Shown here one piece after another: positions 6,689-9,288 of a stretch of DNA of 9,288 nucleotides. The position numbers were made by a program, and so were the translations under genes. The DNA is from Limnohabitans sp. (GTDB lineage: Bacteria > Pseudomonadota > Gammaproteobacteria > Burkholderiales > Burkholderiaceae_C). How positions within the stretch are numbered: position 1 is the first letter of the stretch; each line of letters starts with the position of its first letter. The stretch lies in the NCBI GenBank assembly GCA_024641725.1, contig JAHECM010000081.1:1-9288 (forward strand), written 5' to 3'. A model generated the notes under the pieces. That model saw only the letters and a list, made by a program, of their open reading frames with translations. It did no database searches and had not been told where the DNA came from.

Positions 6689-7729
6689 TCAGGCCTTGGC
6701 CTTGTCGGCTTCAGACGTGAACGAGTCGGCGTAGAACTCTTCAGGGGGCAAACCACCTTGGGCCACGTACTCACGCTGGGCCGACTCGATCACGATGGGC
6801 GCGCCGCAGGCATACACCTGAAAGCCCGACAGGTCAGGGTGGTCTTGCAGCACGGCTTGGTGCACAAAGCCGGTGCGGCCCGTCCAGCCGTCTTCGGCTT
6901 CGGCGTTGGAGACCACGGGCACGTAGTTCAGGTGGGGCATGGCCTTGAGCTGCGCCTCGATCCAGTCGGCCATGTAGAGGTCAGACGGGCGGCGGCCGCC
7001 CCAGTACAGCGTGGTTGGGCGGGTGATGCCCTGGTGCTGCATGTGCTCGATCAAGGCCTTGATCGGGGCAAAACCCGTGCCCGAGGCCAAGAACACCATG
7101 GGTTTGGCCGAATCCTCGCGCAGGTAGAAGCTGCCGTAAGGCCCCTCGGCGCGCAAGATGTCTTTTTCTTTCATGGTCGTGAACACCGGGTCGGTGAACT
7201 TGCCGCCCGGCATGTGGCGGATGTGCAGCTCCACCTGAGGCGGTGCCACCTCCAGCGTGTGCGGGGCGTTGGCCATGCTGTAGCTGCGGCGCGAGCCGTC
7301 GCGCAACAAAAACTCGATGTACTGACCGGCGCGGAACTTCATCACGTCGTTGGCGGGCAGTTGCACTTTCATGACCACCACGTCGTGTGACTTTTTCTCC
7401 AGGCTGACCACGCGCACGGGCATTTTTTTGACCGGCAGGCCACCTTCTTCGGTCACTTGCTTGGATTCGAGCACCACATCGCTTTGCGCGGTGGCGCAGC
7501 AAGTGAGTACCAGGCCTTGGGCCTCTTCGTCAGCGGACAAGGCTTTGTCTTGGTGGGGACCGTGGACCACGGTGCCCGAGATTTTTTTGCACTTGCAAGA
7601 GCCGCAAGCGCCGTCCTTGCAGCCATAGGGCAGGCCAATGCCCTGGCGGATGCCTGCGGCCAGCAGGGTTTCGGTGCCTTCGGCGGCAAAGCTGCGGCCA
7701 CTGGGTTCAACGGTGATTTGGAAGCTCAT
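6689..7729 (-). CDS. 2Fe-2S/FAD/NAD(P) oxidoreductase (ferredoxin-reductase type)
   Basis: A 346-residue cytoplasmic electron-transfer flavoprotein. The start is ATG at 7729, because AAGGA (plus-strand TCCTT, 7740-7744) lies 10 nt upstream; an in-frame ATG at 7759 would add 10 residues unlike the family. Three modules in order: a plant-type 2Fe-2S domain (about 1-92) with Cys37, Cys42, Cys45 and Cys77 or Cys78; an FAD-binding barrel (about 103-205) with RSYS (148-151) and GPYGSFYLRE (196-205); and an NAD(P) domain (about 208-335) with GTGFAPIK (217-224) and YACGAP (306-311). This order matches the reductase components of aromatic-ring oxygenases and the AscD-like CDP-6-deoxy-glucoseen reductases; orthologues here often carry the latter name. 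No oxygenase or deoxysugar gene accompanies it, so the physiological partner is unknown. A Bug-type receptor gene follows on the same strand. Confidence 0.9.
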   Translation of the reverse strand: MSFQITVEPSGRSFAAEGTETLLAAGIRQGIGLPYGCKDGACGSCKCKKISGTVVHGPHQDKALSADEEAQGLVLTCCATAQSDVVLESKQVTEEGGLPVKKMPVRVVSLEKKSHDVVVMKVQLPANDVMKFRAGQYIEFLLRDGSRRSYSMANAPHTLEVAPPQVELHIRHMPGGKFTDPVFTTMKEKDILRAEGPYGSFYLREDSAKPMVFLASGTGFAPIKALIEHMQHQGITRPTTLYWGGRRPSDLYMADWIEAQLKAMPHLNYVPVVSNAEAEDGWTGRTGFVHQAVLQDHPDLSGFQVYACGAPIVIESAQREYVAQGGLPPEEFYADSFTSEADKAKA

Positions 7730-7777
7730 GTTTTGGGTATCCTTGAGGGGTCTGTTCATAACCCGGAACCCCTGATT

Positions 7778-8734
7778 TTGCCCTCAAACCAAACCCCTCT
7801 TGGTGCTTTGCCTGCCCGCTTTCGCCGCCAACGCGTCCTCATCGTGGGTTGCGGCGATGTGGGTTTGCGCACTGCTGGCCAGTTGGGGGCCCCGCAAAGC
7901 CAGCGTGTGCGCTTGCTGGCCCTCACGTCCAGCCCTGAGCGGGTGCGCCTCTTGCGCGCTTGCGGCTTGACCCCTTTGCAAGGCGACTTGGACGACCCGG
8001 CCAGCTTGCGGCGACTGGCGGGGCTGGCGCACCGCGTGATTCATCTGGCGCCACCGTCCAGCGACAAACGCGCTGGCCCCGAGTCTGACCCCCGCACCCG
8101 CGACCTGCTGCGCGCCCTCAAGCGGCGCACGCCCCCCTTGGCCCTGGTGTACGGCTCGACCACGGGCGTTTACGGCGATTGCCATGGCCAGCGTGTGAGC
8201 GAGTCGCGTCCCGTCAACCCGCACACCCCTCGCGCCCAGCGGCGTGTGGACGCCGAGCAATGGGTGCGCCTGCTGGGCCGCACCGGTGTGCGCAGCACCA
8301 TCTTGCGCATCCCGGGCATCTATGCCCAAGACCGTGAAGGCGGCACCCCGCGTGAACGCTTGGTCAAAAAAACGCCGGTGTTGCAGTCGGCCGACGATGT
8401 GTACACCAACCACATTCACGCCAACGACTTGGCCAGAGCCTGCGCCCTGGCCGTCTGGCGCGGCCAAGCCCAGCGGGTGATCAATGTGTGCGATGACACC
8501 GACATGAAGATGGGGGACTACTTCGACCTGGCTGCCGACCTGATGGGCTTGTCGCGGCCACCCCGCTTGCCGCGCAGCACGGCCAACGAGTCCTTGCCCC
8601 TGATGTTGCTGAGCTTCATGAACGAGTCGCGCCGATTGGACAACCGCCGCATGAAAAAAGAATTGCGGCTCCAACTCCAAGTGCCCCATGTCCGGCAAGG
8701 GCTCAGCCCCCAAACGGGGCTTTTTGCCGCCTGA
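7778..8734 (+). CDS. NAD(P)-binding epimerase/dehydratase-family protein (YeeZ-like SDR)
   Basis: An extended-SDR-like protein of about 318 residues from the proposed TTG start. The Rossmann nucleotide motif is RVLIVGCGDVG (19-29). Other family landmarks are LQGDLDDPASL (67-77), VIHLAPPS (87-94), the substrate-side strand LVYGSTTGVYGD (123-134), ILRIPGIYAQDREG (175-188) and HANDLARA (214-221). The usual YxxxK pair is not evident, as in YeeZ-like proteins, so catalysis is uncertain. The start is unclear: no in-frame ATG exists ahead of the nucleotide motif. TTG 7778 has GGAA (7765-7768) 9 nt upstream; TTG 7808 (308 residues) is the alternative. It diverges from the reductase with only 48 bp between starts. 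Its last residues are encoded by a terminator-like hairpin, and hslR follows after 2 nt. Confidence 0.8.
   Translation: MPSNQTPLGALPARFRRQRVLIVGCGDVGLRTAGQLGAPQSQRVRLLALTSSPERVRLLRACGLTPLQGDLDDPASLRRLAGLAHRVIHLAPPSSDKRAGPESDPRTRDLLRALKRRTPPLALVYGSTTGVYGDCHGQRVSESRPVNPHTPRAQRRVDAEQWVRLLGRTGVRSTILRIPGIYAQDREGGTPRERLVKKTPVLQSADDVYTNHIHANDLARACALAVWRGQAQRVINVCDDTDMKMGDYFDLAADLMGLSRPPRLPRSTANESLPLMLLSFMNESRRLDNRRMKKELRLQLQVPHVRQGLSPQTGLFAA
8705..8725 (+). terminator. Terminator-like hairpin inside the end of the epimerase gene
   Basis: AGCCCC (8705-8710) pairs with GGGGCT (8716-8721) around a CAAAC loop and is followed by five T (8721-8725). An outer pair GGCAA (8694-8698) with TTGCC (8724-8728) could enclose it. 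It has the form of an intrinsic terminator but lies wholly within codons, seven bases ahead of the stop codon and 12 nt before the hslR start. A translating ribosome would cover it, so termination here may depend on epimerase translation. It may limit read-through into hslR. Confidence 0.55.
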
Positions 8735-8736
8735 CC

Positions 8737-9138
8737 ATGGACAGCTTGCGCATCGACAAATGGCTGTGGGCGGCCCGTTTTTACAAAACCCGCAGCCTGG
8801 CCACAGAAGAAGTGGGCAAACACCGGGTTCAAATCAATGGGCAAGACACCAAGCCCGCACGCGAAGTCAAGCCGGGCGACACCATCCGGCTGCGCCAAGG
8901 GGTTGTGGATCGCACTGTCGTGGTCAAGGCCATCAGCGCCGTGCGTGGCCCGGCCACGGCGGCGCAATTGTTGTACGAAGAGACCCCTGAAAGCCTGCTG
9001 GCCCGCGCCCAGGCTGCCGAGCAGCGCCGCTTGGCCCCCGAGCCCGCGCAAAGCATCGAGCAAGGCCGCCCGACCAAGCGCGACCGCCGGCAGATCTCGC
9101 AAGCCTGGGACGAGCGCTGGAGCGCCAGCATCGACTGA
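8737..9138 (+). CDS. hslR: Hsp15, S4-domain ribosome-associated RNA-binding protein
   Basis: A 133-residue protein matching Hsp15 (HslR), which binds free 50S subunits still carrying peptidyl-tRNA after translation has failed and helps recycle them. The S4 RNA-binding fold occupies about residues 4-52: LRIDKWLWAARFYKTRSLA is the family opening, followed by HRVQINGQDTKPAREVKPGD. The C-terminal part is charged and ends with the basic GRPTKRDRR (110-118) typical of the family; length is normal. The start is ATG 8737, 2 nt after the upstream stop (TGACCATG). No Shine-Dalgarno lies at a usable distance (the nearest G-rich run is 8716-8719), so initiation probably relies on ribosomes finishing the upstream gene. 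Heat-shock regulation is known for E. coli hslR; no heat-shock promoter was recognised here. Confidence 0.93.
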   Translation: MDSLRIDKWLWAARFYKTRSLATEEVGKHRVQINGQDTKPAREVKPGDTIRLRQGVVDRTVVVKAISAVRGPATAAQLLYEETPESLLARAQAAEQRRLAPEPAQSIEQGRPTKRDRRQISQAWDERWSASID

Positions 9139-9196
9139 GCCGCCCAGCCCAACGGCAAGCCAAGCGCCAGGCCACGCGACAAGCCAAATGCCCAAG

Positions 9197-9230
9197 AAAA
9201 AAGCCGCAAGTTGTGACAACTTGCGGCTTT
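9197..9230 (-). terminator. Terminator of tRNA-Leu, possibly also of hslR
   Basis: GCCGCAAGTTG (9203-9213) and CAACTTGCGGC (9217-9227) form a perfect 11-bp stem with a 3-nt loop, extended by AAA/TTT to 14 bp. On the minus strand it ends in six T (plus-strand A run 9197-9202), an excellent intrinsic terminator starting 5 nt past the tRNA 3' end. On the plus strand the tail is only TTTGTT, so it would be a weaker terminator for hslR. Confidence 0.9.
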
Positions 9231-9235
9231 GTTCG

Positions 9236-9288
9236 TGGTGCCCGGGGCCGGAATCGAACCGGCACGCCTTGCGGCGGGGGATTTTGAG
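9236..9288 (-). tRNA. tRNA-Leu(CAA), 3' part only
   Basis: On the minus strand the window ends inside a tRNA gene. Reading 5' to 3' from the edge: anticodon loop CTCAAAA (9288-9282) with anticodon CAA (9286-9284), 3' side of the anticodon stem TCCCC, a long variable arm CGCC-GCAA-GGCG (9276-9265), T arm GCCGG-TTCGATT-CCGGC (9263-9247), acceptor strand CCCGGGC (9246-9240) and encoded ACCA (9239-9236; CCA is genomic). The long variable arm makes it a class II tRNA, and the CAA anticodon reads UUG leucine codons. The 5' half (acceptor strand, D arm and 5' anticodon stem) is outside the window, so its pairing could not be tested. Confidence 0.93.

Noticed and set aside
6121..6720. Plus-strand open frames opposite the Bug-type receptor and the reductase (including 6572-7390)
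   Set aside because: They carry no recognisable domains, and the minus-strand genes have clear motifs and Shine-Dalgarno sites.
7457..7777. Upstream in-frame extension of the epimerase gene opposite the reductase
   Set aside because: The added residues show no family similarity and lie antisense to the conserved 2Fe-2S domain; the nucleotide-binding motif fixes the true N-terminus near 7778-7808.
8501..9219. Minus-strand frames opposite the epimerase gene and hslR
   Set aside because: They have low-complexity Ala/Arg/Gly composition and no motif; hslR and the epimerase are well supported on the plus strand.
1..9288. CRISPR arrays, insertion sequences, phage genes, toxin-antitoxin or defence cassettes
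   Set aside because: No regularly spaced repeats, transposase, integrase or defence-family proteins were seen on either strand; every gene belongs to a common chromosomal family.

Overview
This window looks like ordinary core chromosome of a betaproteobacterium, most likely family Comamonadaceae (order Burkholderiales; Limnohabitans- or Rhodoferax-like). That rests on the high G+C with C/G-ending codons, a complete branched-chain amino-acid (HAAT) transporter, a Comamonas/Delftia-type porin, a Bug/TctC periplasmic receptor, and an NAD-epimerase-family gene next to hslR and a tRNA-Leu. The assignment is made by eye from protein families; no search was run. I see no phage, insertion sequence, CRISPR array or defence system, and no new multi-gene system.

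Left part (1-4441): a tightly packed plus-strand operon for a branched-chain/hydrophobic amino-acid ABC importer: livH (5' end outside the window), livM, livG, livF, then livK for the secreted binding protein. Junctions are 10 nt (livH-livM), a 4-base ATGA overlap (livM-livG), 1 nt (livG-livF) and 97 nt (livF-livK). LivK captures the amino acid in the periplasm, LivHM form the channel, and LivGF hydrolyse ATP. The operon ends at a UUCG-capped terminator (4421-4441).

Middle part (4442-5673): a 137-nt region rich in dyad symmetry, then a monocistronic 16-strand-type outer-membrane porin. A strong terminator after it can work in both directions and is shared with the convergent minus-strand genes.

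Minus-strand pair (5695-7729): an iron-sulfur flavoprotein reductase (2Fe-2S, FAD and NAD domains), followed 28 nt later by a Tat-signal TctC/Bug-type receptor. No TctA or TctB membrane gene is present in the window.

Right part (7778-9288): diverging from the reductase is an NAD(P)-binding epimerase/dehydratase-family gene with no ATG start. Its last codons contain a terminator-like hairpin. After a 2-nt gap comes hslR (Hsp15, ribosome rescue), which has no Shine-Dalgarno of its own. The window closes with a strong minus-strand terminator and the 3' half of tRNA-Leu(CAA), cut at the first base of the anticodon loop.

The longest gene-free stretch is 4368-4578 (211 bp). The points most worth a second look are the terminator inside the epimerase coding end, the dyad-rich porin leader, the missing start codon of the epimerase gene and the asymmetric ATP-site motifs of LivG/LivF.
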